From positions 5,390,814-5,454,813 of the forward strand of contig NC_072452.1 in NCBI RefSeq assembly GCF_027596085.1: a stretch of 64,000 bases of DNA, written 5' to 3'. Both the position numbers and the translations under genes were made by a program. Shown one piece after another: positions 44,822-56,243 of the stretch (positions are counted from its first letter, which is position 1; each line of letters opens with the position of its first letter). The notes beneath the pieces were generated by a model, which was not told the DNA's origin, searched no databases, and was given only the letters and a program-made list of their open reading frames with translations. The stretch is from Anoplopoma fimbria (lineage: Eukaryota; Chordata; Actinopteri; Perciformes; Anoplopomatidae).

Positions 44822-47800
44822 CTATTCCAGGCACAGTGCATACATAATCCATTTTTCCCAACGTTCAACACATTTCTCCAATTCCAATCTTAAAATATAA
44901 GTCAGTCTCTCCATACAGTAAACTTCTTTCACTATCCCCCTCCACTGGTGCAATGTTGGGGGGTCAGTTTGGAGCCATCTTCGGGTTATAGCCTTTCTAC
45001 CACATGCCAAGAGAATCTTTAGCAGGTATTTGTATTTGTGAGGGATAAATTCTGGTATTTTACCTAGATACAAAGTAGTAAAAGAGTAGTCTAATTTAAT
45101 TCCCATCATCTTACATATTTCATTAGTTACTTCCTCCAATCCCAAAAGCCCAAAAGACATGAAAATGGTTGGCCATGATGGCTCCACATTGTCTCCAACA
45201 AAGCCCCGGACTCTGAGAGCCTGATTGCAAAGCCGTTATTTTAGGAGTGATAAAAAACCTCACAACATTCTTCCAACCAAACTCTCTTAATGATCTTGAG
45301 TTTGCAGTGGTTGCTTGTGTCTCACATATCTCCATCCAAGACTCATCTGATATTTCTGTACCAGACTCCTTTTCCCATTTTTGTTTGATGTATAACGTAG
45401 AGTGATTTTTGGAGGTTTGTATACTTTCATATATTCGTGAGATCAGTTTTTTAATGTTGTTTTTTTCATATGCTTCATGGAATATAGAGATCAGGTTATA
45501 TTCTTTCCCGTTTTGATTTGTGATATTTTATTAAAGTAGTCTCTAGCTTGTAGGTATCTAAAAAAATTGCATTTTTCCAATCCAAATGAGTCAGAAATTG
45601 CCTTATAACTCTGAAATTTACCGTTAGAAGTGAGTGAACAAAAGGATGTGATGCCTCTCCTAATCCACTGTTTAAAGCTCCCGTCCAGTCTCGCAGGTTC
45701 AAATTCTGGATCATATGCTACCCAATTCAAGACCCTGGCCTGTTTCTCTAGCTGCAATTTCCTCAACACCTTAAACCACAGTTTAACCGTGAATAGGGTC
45801 CATTGATTCAAGCTGTCATAATTCTTTTCTGTTTGGCTTTTGTTTCCTAATATTGATTGTATTGGAATATCTGTCTGTGTAATTTCCAAAGACTTCCATT
45901 TAGATTCATAATTTGGTGTACACCAGTATACTAAGGGTTTCAATTGTGCAGCATGATAATAGGCCTGTAAGCATGGTAGAGCTCTCCCTCCCCTCTCCTT
46001 CTTCAACTGCAGTGTCTTGAACTGTACCCTCGGTCTTTTACCGTTCCAAATAAACCTTGAAATCCACCCGTCCCATTCATCAAATTGTTTGGGTGGTATC
46101 TCCAGGGGTAAGGACTGGAAGAGATAAAGAAATCGTGGCAACACATTCATTTTGATTATTTCTATTCTATTGCTCATATCCAGCGGGAGCATCGTCCATC
46201 TAGAGATGTCTGATTTTACCGCTTTGTTGATGGGGCCATAATTAATTTCAGAAAGCTTCGACATATCTTTTGGTAGATTTATTCCTAGATATTTTATTGT
46301 GGAAGAGTCCCATTTAAAGTTGTACTTCTTTTTTATATCTGGATGGGGAGTATAATTAAATGTAAGGGTTTGAGTTTTTTGAATATTTAGCTTGTATCCA
46401 GAGTATGAGTTGTAAGTCTTTATTAGACACATCAATCTGGGGATGCTCGAGTCAGGGGTTGTGATAAAGAGCAGGACATCATCCGCAAACATACAAATTT
46501 TATGTTCCTCTCCTCTAATAGTTATCCCCTTTATCTCAGGGTCCTCTCTAATTGCTTGGGCCAAAGGTTCAATAAATAAGGCAAACAAGGTCGGACTCAG
46601 GGGACATCCCTGGCGTGTCCCTCTTTCTAGGCGAATAGTTTGTGACAGGTGTCCATTTATCCTAATCCTGGCTGTTGGAGAGGAGTATAACGATTTAATA
46701 CATGTAATGAAGCAGTCCTTAAAGCCAAATCTTGCAAGTACCCTATACAAATATTCCCAACCTACTGAGTCGAAAGCCTTTTCGGCATCTAGACTAACCA
46801 ACATTGCACCAATTTTGGTCGAAGTAACATGACTCATCACTTGTAATGTTCTCCTTAAATTATCCTGTGTCTGTCTATTTAGTACAAAGCCTGTTTGGTC
46901 CAAATCTATTAGCTCCGGGATAATAGCTTCCAGCCTTTTAGATAGGACTGAGGCAAATAGTTTATAGTCTACATTGAGTACTGATATTGGTCTATATGAG
47001 CTGCATTCCTTTTTATCTTTACCTTCTTTTGGGATGACAGAAATGACTGCTTCCTTCCATGACTGCGGGGCTTCTCCTGTTCTCAAGGTGTGGTTAAAGC
47101 AGTTAAGCAGCATAGGTGTTATTTGTGTTCTAAATGTTTTGTACCATTCAGACGAATATCCATCTGCACCAGGAGCTTTATTAGCTTTCAATCTTGAGAT
47201 GGCTTTATTCAGTTCTTCTAGCTTTATCTCAGCCATAATTTCTTTATTCTGTTTTTCTCCTATGGATGGTAGGTCCAGCGAACTTAGAAACGTCTCTATT
47301 ATTGTGGTATCGGCTCTGGTTGGTTGAGTATACAAGTCCTTATAATATAGTTCAAAAGAGCGTTGGATGTCTTCTAGATTACCGCTCATATTTTTTGTCA
47401 TAGGGTTCCTAATTTTATATATTGTATTCTTTTCCTGTTGTTTTCGTATCCTCCAAGAAAGGAGTTTCATAGCCCTCGATCCTGTCTCATAGTACTTTTG
47501 TTTGGTAAATTTAAGTTGTTTTTCAATTTCCTCATCATATATACCATTTATATCTTGTTTGATTTTATTTATTTTAATTAATATTTGAGGATCTTTTTGT
47601 TCTGTATGTCTAATCTCTAGTGACTTAAGTTCCTCTTGTAATTCGTTAAGTCTTTTCTGTTTTTCTTTTTTCCGTGAGGCCGTAAGGGCAATTATTTTAC
47701 CTCGAATTACAGCCTTTGCTGCATCCCACAAAGTATTAGGAGACACTTCTCCATTATCATTATACTGTAGGTATGTTTCAAATTCCTGCTGGATCTGTTT

Positions 47801-48598
47801 CTGTACTGCTTTGTCATTTAAAATGCTTGTGTTAAGCCTCCAAAGTGTATTTTTCCGTTGGCTGTTTAAATATAAGGTTAAATATACGCCTGAATGATCA
47901 GATACGTCTCTAATCCCTATCTCACAATCTCTGACCCTATGCCAGTCTGATTTATACATAAATAAGTAATCAATCCGCGAGTAAACAGAGTGACAAGGGG
48001 AGTAATATGTAAATTGTTTTTCTATGGGATGGGATTCTCTCCACACATCAATCAGGCCCAGTTGTGTAAGCATTCGCTGAACCAAGATGGCATTTGGGCT
48101 TTTCTTTTGGCGTTGGTTAGATGTATCTAATTTTGGTTGAAGTTGGATGTTAAAGTCACCACCAAGAATCAGGGTTCCCTGTGTTTCCTTTACCATCAAT
48201 TCGAATATTTTCTTAAAAAAAGATTTGTTACTCCCTGGGGGAGCATACACATTAAATAAAGTTACTGCTTCATTATCTAATTTGCCTTTTACTAAGACAA
48301 ATCTCCCTTCATTATCTTTTACCTGAGAAATAAACTCAAAATTTACTGTATTGGGGATCAGTATGGCCACACCTCTCCTCCGGCCTGATTTATGAAATGA
48401 ATAATAGGTATTTTGAAACCCAAGCTTTTTTAATTTTTCATGTTCAGAAGAAGAGAGATGTGTCTCCTGCCAATATATTATCTGCTGCTTTTCTCGCTTC
48501 ATTTTTGCAATAATTTTACTCCTTTTTATCGGATTATGCAGCCCATTGACGTTGAGTGTGACTACTTTATACTCCTGACGATGCATATCTTTTTCCAA
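44822..48598 (-). CDS. L1 ORF2: endonuclease-reverse transcriptase, C-terminus frameshifted
   Basis: The L1 replicase nicks target DNA and reverse-transcribes the L1 RNA. The main ORF is 48598-45491 (1035 aa). Residues about 10-240 form the apurinic-type endonuclease, with VVTLNVNGL, WQETHLSS, LGGDFNI and VSDHSGV. The RT follows, with SSYRPISVLNVDYKL, VSLDAEKAFDSVGWEYL, RQGCPLSPTLFAL and CMFADDVLLF (FADD). The thumb/C-terminal region continues to the stop at 45491. Further family-like residues follow in other frames: 45335-45123 (WMEICETQATTANSRSLREF) and 45187-44822 (KYLLKILLACGRKAITRRW). Two frameshifts therefore cut off about 200 C-terminal residues. The catalytic motifs are all present. 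Confidence 0.92.
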
Positions 48599-48877
48599 AC
48601 TGTGTAAACTTGTGTGACATTACCCATGATAACAAGAACAACGAACAGTGAACAATGAACTAGAAAAACAGAAACCAAAGACTTCCAAGTCCGAAGTTCA
48701 AATAAAGCTTCAAAATGAGAGGAAATCCTCGCGTCCATCGAGGGCCTCTCTGTGTCAGAGATGGTACTCTGCACCGGTAACATTTAAAACAGCTCCCAAA
48801 AACCGGTAAAAAGTTCAAACCTGTCCAGCTCTGTGAGAAACGATAGTCAGTGTCTTAGTAGCTCACCCACAGACGCT

Positions 48878-49825
48878 TCACTCTGCAGCGTCAGATGTTC
48901 CCGGAGAGGCGCGCTGAAAGCTCCGTAGTTTCTCCCTGATCCGTCCGCGATCCACCGCCCGTCCGGATCGATTTGCACCCGCTTTCTCCCACGTTGATAA
49001 TCTCCGTTGTTTCTCCACGGTCGGGTCTGGCTCTGTCACATTTTCCAGAGTGATTCCTCTCTTCTTCAGGTCCTTTGCAGCCTCCGCCGCGCTCTCGTAG
49101 ATCCGGGTGCCGCTGTCAAAAAACACCTTCAATTTAGCTGGATGTGGCGTCTGGAAGCGGATACCCTTGGCTTTGAGCTCTCTCAGCATTCCCGCATATG
49201 CCTTTCTCTTTTTCAAGATCTCGGGAGGGTAATCTTGGTCGAAATAGATCCTTTTCCCCTCATATCGAACGACTTTTTTCTTCCATGCTGTGTGCAGCAC
49301 CTGCTCTTTCACTCTGAACTCGAGGAAGCAAATCACCAGTGATCTTGGCGGAGCGCCTTGGGGAGGTTTTGGAGCCAGTGCCCGGTGGCAGCGCTGTATG
49401 CCGAGGTCCATGTCCGCTACCGGCATGCCGACTTCTGATTTTATTAGCTTGGTCACAAACGCCGACAGATCGGGCCCCTCAGACTCTTCCGGTATTCCGT
49501 GTATACGGAGGTTGTTTCGGCGTGAGCGTGCTTCTAATTCGGTTAATTTAGCCTGCAAAGTGTCTTGGGTCTCTAATGCCTGGATGAGAGCCTCCCTCGC
49601 AGCTTCATCCCTGTCTTCGATATCAGATATACGTTGTTCTGCCTCCGCAACTCTAACTACAGTAGCATTTAGCTCGCTAGTAGCTTCTTCAAGTTTCTGG
49701 TTGATTTCTCCTTTAAACTCGTTCAGTTCCTTCTTCATGTCGTTGCGAAAAGAGCGTCGGAATTCACTCATTTCACTTTTTAGGTCTGACCTGAGTGCCC
49801 GAATCTCGTTGTAGATAGCCTGCAT
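48878..49825 (-). CDS. L1 ORF1p: RNA-binding chaperone
   Basis: L1 ORF1p coats the L1 RNA as a trimer. The 315-aa frame has an N-terminal coiled coil (residues about 1-95, EIRALRSDLKSEMSEFRRSF onward, heptad-like). An RRM-like middle follows (RSRRNNLRIHGIPEESEG, SLVICFLEF), then a C-terminal domain (LRELKAKGIRFQTPHPAKLK) and a basic tail. The frame is open upstream of this Met for some 45 more codons (KKTKLKPSSKRDK and an acidic stretch) but has no ATG there. A well-placed ATG at 49962 is out of frame by one base. The natural start has therefore probably been lost by a one-base deletion. The spacing to ORF2 (about 280 bp) is normal. Confidence 0.88.
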   Translation of the reverse strand: MQAIYNEIRALRSDLKSEMSEFRRSFRNDMKKELNEFKGEINQKLEEATSELNATVVRVAEAEQRISDIEDRDEAAREALIQALETQDTLQAKLTELEARSRRNNLRIHGIPEESEGPDLSAFVTKLIKSEVGMPVADMDLGIQRCHRALAPKPPQGAPPRSLVICFLEFRVKEQVLHTAWKKKVVRYEGKRIYFDQDYPPEILKKRKAYAGMLRELKAKGIRFQTPHPAKLKVFFDSGTRIYESAAEAAKDLKKRGITLENVTEPDPTVEKQRRLSTWEKAGANRSGRAVDRGRIREKLRSFQRASPGTSDAAE

Positions 49826-50089
49826 GTTCGGGTTAGCTACTTCTTTATCAGCGCCGCCATTGTCCTCATTGCCGTCTTCGTCTTCATATGTTTCGTCGGA
49901 TGTCGCCGTTTTATCACGTTTTGAGCTTGGTTTAAGTTTAGTCTTTTTTTGCTTCTTTCCATGGTTAATATCAGTACGTTGTTTTTATCAGTAAGGTTTT
50001 TCTAAGGGGATTATATCACACCGGGTGGGAGCGAGATTTTCAAGCAGCCATTAGGTTCAGCGCCACCGGAAGTCCGTTTAGGCGTCTTT

Positions 50090-50341
50090 GAAAATGTTCA
50101 GTGTAATAAATGTGCTTGTTAAGACAGCTGTCATGGTTACTTTATGTTTGTTAATACAACTGTCATGGCTATCCTATATCACTAATAAGGTGGAGTGTGT
50201 TGTTTAACACTGCTGTAATAAGGTGAAGTGTGTTGGTTTATACTGCTGTAATAAGGTGAAGTGTGTTGGTTAATACTGCTGTCATGATTATTTTATATTA
50301 CAATAAGAACGTAGAAAATGTGATGATAATGATGGACTGAC
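50090..50341 (-). other. Intron of the USP37-like gene with short imperfect repeats
   Basis: Three or four imperfect copies of a ~42-bp unit (GGTGAAGTGTGTTGGTTAAT-like, ACTGCTGTAATAA) lie at 50110-50300. Confidence 0.6.
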
Positions 50342-51572
50342 CTTCTGAAGAATGAGTCGTACTGTGTCTCAATCACAGTCTGCAGCTTGCTTGTCCTTCT
50401 TCTCTGCTTCCTTCTTTGTTTCCTTCTTTGCCTTCTTCTCTGCTTCCTTCTTTGGTTCCTTCTTCTCTGCTTCCTTCTTTGGTTCCTTATTTGCCTTCTT
50501 CTCTGCTTCCTTCTTTGGTTCCTTCTCTGCTTCCTTATCCGCTTCCTTCTTCTCTGCTTCCTTCTTCTCTGCTTCCTTCTCCAGGTCCTTCTCTTCTTCC
50601 TCGTCTTCGTCAATGGGAGCTATGAACTCCTCCACCTCATCAACTGAATCTGGAGCGTAGGGAGTCTCCTCAGTATCTTTGTCAGTGCTGCAACACAGAG
50701 GGAGAAACAGACGGTCATTCTGTAGCTGACTTTATCTCTGGTGGACTTTCTTACTTGGTCAGTGATGTGATGAGTGTTGTTACCTCCTGTGAGGTTGGAG
50801 AGGGGTCTTCTGCTCGTCTACTGGAGACGGAGCGACTCGATGGTTTCTCTGAGGGAACAGAAACATAACAATGAAACACTTATTTCTATTATAACGTAGA
50901 CGGTGAAGTGTTGTGAAACTTACTCTGCAGCACTTGAATAATCTGTACATCCAGCCACTCTTCTCCTTCTTCTCTGCATTTCCAGCTGTTGTTGCTGGAT
51001 CATGTGAGGAGGCGTCTTTGCTGATAAACACAAACACATCTGATTATTCTAGTTAACTTTTAGTTTCAATGCAAACAGCTGTCTACTGGGTGAAAGTCCT
51101 GTGTCTTTTAACACCTACTTCCTTGGACTATGACTAGAAATGTATTCGTTAATAAAAAATTTAAATAAATTTGTAATCCGGGAGAAAACTTGTTTCCCTT
51201 GAAACATAATTAACAATGCAGTTTTGTTGTTTGGAAACGTTATTTTTAGGAGACCAGGCTGACACACAGTGTGGCGACTATTGCTGACTCTGTAGGCTCT
51301 GTTGGTGGGAGGAGGAGGGGCTTCCTTACCTCTGCTGTGGGCCGGATCGCTGTCCACTCTCATCTCCCACCGGCTCCTTTGGACGTTTGTCTGTCTTCTG
51401 TAAAAAAAAAAAAACATTAGAATAAACCGTGTCAAGCATCTTTTGTTTTAAAAGTCTAAATAAAAACATGAAACATACCACTGGTTGTCCAAACAGCCTG
51501 TACCACCAAGGAGTCCCCTCTTGATGGTTTTCTGCTGAGGGCTTGGCAGCAGGAGCGTCTGAGACGGTGACA

Positions 51573-52440
51573 CTAGTGAGAGACACAAACACAGTCGGAC
51601 TTCATTAACAAGGATGGTTCATTACTCTCTATAGTGAATACAGCATGTTGGTGAGCAGTGTAGTGCTGAAACTGTTAGACAACTTATTTATTCATTTACC
51701 AACAAAAAAATACGTTCAGTTACTAATTGACAGTAACTGATTACTGAATATGTATGTTTAAATATGGAAATGAGACCTCTTAACAAATAAATGCTAATCT
51801 GCATAAATTTCCAGAACAGAAATATGAATATTGGATAAAGCCAAGTTTAAAGTGTTGTTTCATTTTGTTTATCTCTTAGGAGTCAAACGTTTTAACAGAG
51901 TGAATTTCAGATATCTCTTTTTATCATAACAGAAATAAAAAATACTGGCCACAGACATAATAAAGAAGCTTATAAAATGGTCTATAAATCTGACTATAAA
52001 TGGTATAATTACAAACCCCTTGCAATTTTGATTGAAATTAAATTGGAAAGTTTGGTGTATGTAAGTCCTAATGGAGATTATTGCCTCAGAGTCTGAGAAA
52101 AAAAACAAATTTTAAGAAAACATCCTCATGAAGATATTCTTTTAAAATTCTGTAGTTTTTGCAAGGCACTACAGGTGACTAGGATAAAATAAAATACTAA
52201 CAAATAGATATAACCATGATACTTTCCCAGTTGATAATTTAAGGTATGTTTTGCTTATTTATATCCTAGATGTAAATGATGTGAACAAAATATCTGAAAC
52301 AAGGGTTTACTGGGATATCAAACAAATATCCCATTAAGGCCTAGTCTAGTACAACATCACTACAGATTACATTACATCATACAGCTGTCTCTATTTGTCT
52401 AGTTATCCAGTTTACTGTCTTCATGGAAAAATGCACTTAC
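51573..52440 (-). other. Intron of the USP37-like gene
   Basis: AT-rich intron between the coding exons ending at 52441 and starting at 51572. Nothing else recognised. Confidence 0.5.
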
Positions 52441-52707
52441 CTTTCATGAGAGATGGAGTGAGGTCTGCTCCTATTCTTCACGACTTTTTCAGTCGAATGT
52501 TTCTGTCGTGGATAAAGAGAAATTAACACATTTAATTGGATAAAGAGAAATGAATACATTTAATTGCAATTGTCAGAATAATAAAATGTAAAATAAACTA
52601 ACTTCAGAGATGTCAAAGGAATACTAATATTTCTGACGTATAACTTGATATTAACAGTGTAAAACCGTAAAACAAACCTTTCGTCGACAGCAAGGTAGTC
52701 CAGACAT

Positions 52708-54510
52708 GGTTGCTGATCTTTTCCTAGCTAAAACTTTAGTAAAGTGTTAAGCAGCTTTTTGAGGTGCGTGTGTCTCTCAAAACTCCTGGAAATGAAGGTG
52801 AGCCAGCTGTTCCAGTGTCAGTCAGAACATGGGAGTTCTACAATTGGAAGCTCTATGACACAGACTGATGTTCTTCAGTTCTAAGTGTAAACAGTCAATG
52901 AGCGTTCTAAAAATAGCAGGTGGTTCCGTAACCTACCCACAGCAAGATATTGGCACTTTTGGCCTCTAAAATAAGTTTAAAGAATTCAACAGGTCAAATA
53001 AAGTAGACTGGATCATAGTGAATTTCATATTTATTAGTCTGGTGATATTCTCAATGTAAATAATCCCATTTGAAATAGAGCCAAAATAACTATGCAACTC
53101 TACTGGACAGTTTCAGGTTGACATGACATTTATTATTCTGCCCACATGTTACAAAAAGTATCTCTGTATCCGCTGCTCTTATTTTTCATTTTTAATTATT
53201 CAATACGTTGAGAACTCTAACAAGGCCTTTAAGTGCCCACTTAAAATATGATGATGTTATGTGTGAGTCTGTAAATACATCAAGTATACACAGGCAGAAA
53301 TTGCCAAATACCTATATTGGTTTCTGTTCACACTTAAAAACAACTATGGCTTGAACAAAAGTTACAAGTTGTCAGGACTAAGTAAACATAAATTATCAGC
53401 ATTAAATAATAATAAATCAAGCTAGTCTCTTGTTTCAAAAAAAGTGAGAGAGTCAAAGATCATGTTAACGTTACACCAGACTCATTTGCAAAGTATGATT
53501 AGTTATACTAAATAAACTCTTTTTTTATTATTTACTCAGTATAATGAGATAGGTTTGTCATTTCCTAGTTTTATTTTTTGAGTTCCGAGCATGAGTTACA
53601 ATAAGGTTAAAGTTCTATTCCTTACTTCTTCTTATATGAAGACAGTTACAAGATGGAGTGTCTTTTCATTTGGAGTCACATTGTCTTTTCTCTGGTCCAA
53701 ATAAAAACAATGCAAACCAAAATGGAGATATGTGTGAACTTCATTAATGTAATCTATTGACAAATCAGTTATGAAACATCATACTGAGTGTGATCAGAAG
53801 TGACTTGAGGTACTAATTATAAGTGGATACAGCCTTAAAAAGTTTAAGTTTTAAGTTACTTGGAGAACATGGATAAAGTTAAAACAAGTAAAAAATTCTA
53901 AATTGGATGAATTCAAAGACAATATTTGAAAAGTTAAACTACTTCAAAATGTTATTGAAGTTTGTCACCTTTTTTTACAGTGATGGCCCAAGGGCCCACT
54001 CAAAAGCATATGATGCAAAAGTAAATGTATGATGCAAATCTGTCTAATATCAAGATGTAACAAACACAGCAGGCAAAAATGATAAACCTTTGGTTTCTGT
54101 GCCAAGAAAAAATGTCACTTTAATTATTCAACATCAAGTGTTTAAACTATGATGTGCAATGAACATACAGTGGAATTTCTTAGAGATATGTTGTATTCCA
54201 GTTTAATTTTTAATATTTAACATTTTAAAAACAGCCAGTATAGTTTGGCCACCCAGCACTAGACACACACACCAATTGTTGATTAAAGCTAAAAGCCAAC
54301 AAATCAATTATTTTCTCCTGTTTGAGTAGACTTTGTTAAAAACTAAAGTGACCAGCTGTTTGAGGAAATGAGTCAGTTTTAGGTTTTTTTCAAAAACACA
54401 TTTCTTCAGTAGGAACAAAAATGATTACAGCTGAAAGACACAGATAGGCCAGGTAAAATATTATTTATCTATGAAAAATATATTCAATAAGCTTAAATTA
54501 ATATTATACT
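52708..54510. other. 5' flank of the USP37-like gene and intergenic DNA
   Basis: AT-rich. No further exon, RNA gene or transposon recognised. Any promoter should lie just after 52707 on the minus strand, but no clear TATA box stands out. Confidence 0.45.
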
Positions 54511-54513
54511 AAG

Positions 54514-54833
54514 ATGGTAAATGGAATGGTACTTGTATAGCGCTTTTCTAGTCTTCCGACCACTCAAAGCGCTTTTACATTACTAATCATTCACCCTTTC
54601 ATACCCATTCATACACTGATGACAGGGGCTACCATGCAAGGTGCCACCTGCCCATCAGGGTCTCTCTAATCATTCACACCCATTCATACACCGATGGCAC
54701 AGCCTTCGGGAGCAACTCAGGGTTAAGTGTCTTGCCCAAGGACACATCGACATGGACTGCCGGAGCCAGGAATCGAACCGCCGATCCTCTGATTGGAGGA
54801 CGACCCTGCTCTCCACTGAGCCACAGCCGCCGC
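54514..54833 (-). mobile_element. tRNA-derived SINE-like element, variant 3' half
   Basis: The minus-strand head GCGGCTGTGGCTCAGTGGAG and the B-box region match the family at 25331. The 3' half (54514-54600, AGCGCTTTGAGTGGTCGGAA on minus) differs and ends near a TAAATGGAATGG stretch. Two SINE families thus share a head. Confidence 0.7.
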
Positions 54834-54839
54834 AAGAAT

Positions 54840-55399
54840 TGTTGCTATTTGAACTCAACGCCTAAACAAACACACACCTCCATCAGTGCTCCTTCAGAAC
54901 ATTAGCATGTGCCAGATTTACAGCCCCCCTTGCTAAGGGAATACTTTTTTTTTTTGTTGAGTATCAAATACCCATCTATTGCAGGCTTGAATGGTTTCTC
55001 AGAAACATTTGTATCTTGCTCCATCATGGCGAGAAATCAAGCTTTGTAGATAACGAAATAATCAATTCGCCATCACAATAAGATAAAAAAATGTCGTTTC
55101 CCCTCCAGGAGTCGCTTTGACTTTGAGACTTTGTGTTTGTAATACCTTGTGTTTTCAGGAGATAGGGCCATTGAAGATTGCAGAATTGACACTTCTTCAG
55201 TATGGCATATCACAAGTTTTAACTTGGTTTCACAATTTATTTGAGTAAATCCTCGGGACAAATCTGTTACGTGTATAGACAAATAAATAAAGTAATAGTT
55301 GAGGTAAATAAAGTTCTTAAATAGTTGATAGGATTCAGAAGCACATTATAGGTTTCTTGTAATAATTTGCCGCCGTACCAATTTTTTTTATTTTTACAG
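54840..55399. other. No gene recognised
   Basis: AT-rich intergenic DNA preceding the G2E3-like exon. Confidence 0.45.
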
Positions 55400-55550
55400 A
55401 TAGGAATTTATATGAATTACGTCAAGACCACGGCAGCTTTTATTAAAGGCCATTCCTTCCTTCATGGTGGCCCTCATCTGACAGGTGTTAGCCCAGCAGT
55501 GCTCCATGTGCTGTCAGGTGATAACAGCCCAGACAGCCACCATCACACAG
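55400..55550 (+). pseudogene. Isolated exon resembling fish G2E3/HECT-like proteins
   Basis: A 151-bp exon with acceptor TTTTTACAG and donor GTAAGAAC gives MNYVKTTAAFIKGHSFLHGG and GPHLTGVSPAVLHVLSG. This matches my memory of a stretch before the HECT region in multi-copy fish 'G2/M phase-specific E3 ligase-like' proteins. No other exon of such a gene could be found around it, so it is probably a remnant. Confidence 0.45.
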
Positions 55551-56181
55551 GTAAGAACAGAGAAGTCTGAGGCAATCCAGCAGTGATGGTTTTCATCCTT
55601 TAATCTCTACTCCAGCACATTGCTTTTAAATGAAGCTGTGACGGATGTGAAAGGGCAGATTTAACACTTAAAAGGTAAACTGTTCAGAGGATGTCGTCTT
55701 ATCAGAGTGAAGGGGTAGCTTGAATACTGAGGTTGTGTCAGCTGGTAATGGAGTTTCATGATGCTGCTTCTCCTCTGACGGTTCATCATACTGAAAATCT
55801 GTTGAGTTCAGGAACGGCTCATCAAACAAAAGCCTCAAGGCAGAGCTTCGGGTCACTTAGATCACCTGTAAGACATGGCAGATTCACTGTTACGTTATAC
55901 TGTCATGTAATAACATCAAGATGATTACAGTATTACATGGAGGACAAGTTATAGTTTACGACAACATGATCATCTTACATGTGTAGTTATGTCAACAGCT
56001 ACAGACAGTGTAAAAAATGATTGATCCGTTTTATCAAGTATGGAGGCAGTAACGAATCACACAGAACATTTGTCTTGGAGTGTAACTTGTGTTGTGTAAA
56101 CGAAAAGCTTGTAAACTCTATAAGGTATAAGCTGCAAATGGGACCAAGAAAGAGCAGGTGAGGGCCGCTAATACTATTCTC

Positions 56182-56182
<1 letters not shown>
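55551..56182. other. No gene assigned; one unexplained minus-strand frame
   Basis: Minus-strand 55856-55668 is open (LFDEPFLNSTDFQYDEPSEE and more), preceded by an acceptor-like CTTACAG. I cannot place it in a family or join it to another exon. Confidence 0.3.

Positions 56183-56239
<57 letters not shown>
56183..56239 (+). repeat. (AT)n microsatellite
   Basis: About 28 TA units. Confidence 0.95.

Positions 56240-56243
<4 letters not shown>

Larger units (their letters stand above)
44664..50089 (-). mobile_element. Full-length L1 retrotransposon with perfect 14-bp target-site duplication
   Basis: GTTTAGGCGTCTTT occurs at 44664-44677 and again at 50076-50089, framing a 5.4-kb L1 on the minus strand. 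The 3' end is an A-run (T-run on plus at 44675-44688). The 5' UTR is short (about 110 bp) and starts GGACTTCCGGTGGCGC near 50075. ORF1 and ORF2 lie in the usual order. The element is in the same orientation as the host USP37-like gene. The exact duplication and long ORFs point to a fairly recent insertion, although frame breaks show that it has begun to decay. Confidence 0.95.
43977..52707 (-). pseudogene. USP37-like ubiquitin carboxyl-terminal hydrolase, partial, frameshifted
   Basis: USP-family cysteine proteases remove ubiquitin. Minus-strand exons: 52707-52678 (start MSGLPCCRRK), 52502-52441, 51572-51479, 51397-51330, 51020-50924, 50848-50784, 50687-50342, 44316-44236, and 44084 to the gap. 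Borders are GT-AG, and phases agree except in the 346-bp exon. The N-terminal half is basic and low-complexity, with a repeated WYRLF / MYRLF module and a Glu/Lys-rich tract (EAEKKEADKEAEKEPKK). The exon before the gap has GFPNPAQNCYMNSSLQSLL, the USP Cys box with its catalytic Cys. Oddities: the acidic frame and the IETQYDSFF frame of the 346-bp exon differ by one base. An L1 sits in the next intron, and the rest of the catalytic domain is lost at the gap. It is a pseudogene or a gene with assembly errors. The subfamily name is moderately sure. Confidence 0.7.

Noticed and set aside
46443..47327. Plus-strand ORFs across the L1
   Set aside because: Antisense shadows of ORF2 with no independent motif.
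50293..50613. Arg/Lys-rich minus-strand ORF over the Glu/Lys exon
   Set aside because: It reads the acidic repeat in another frame. Only its last part (IETQYDSFF) is likely real USP37-like coding sequence.
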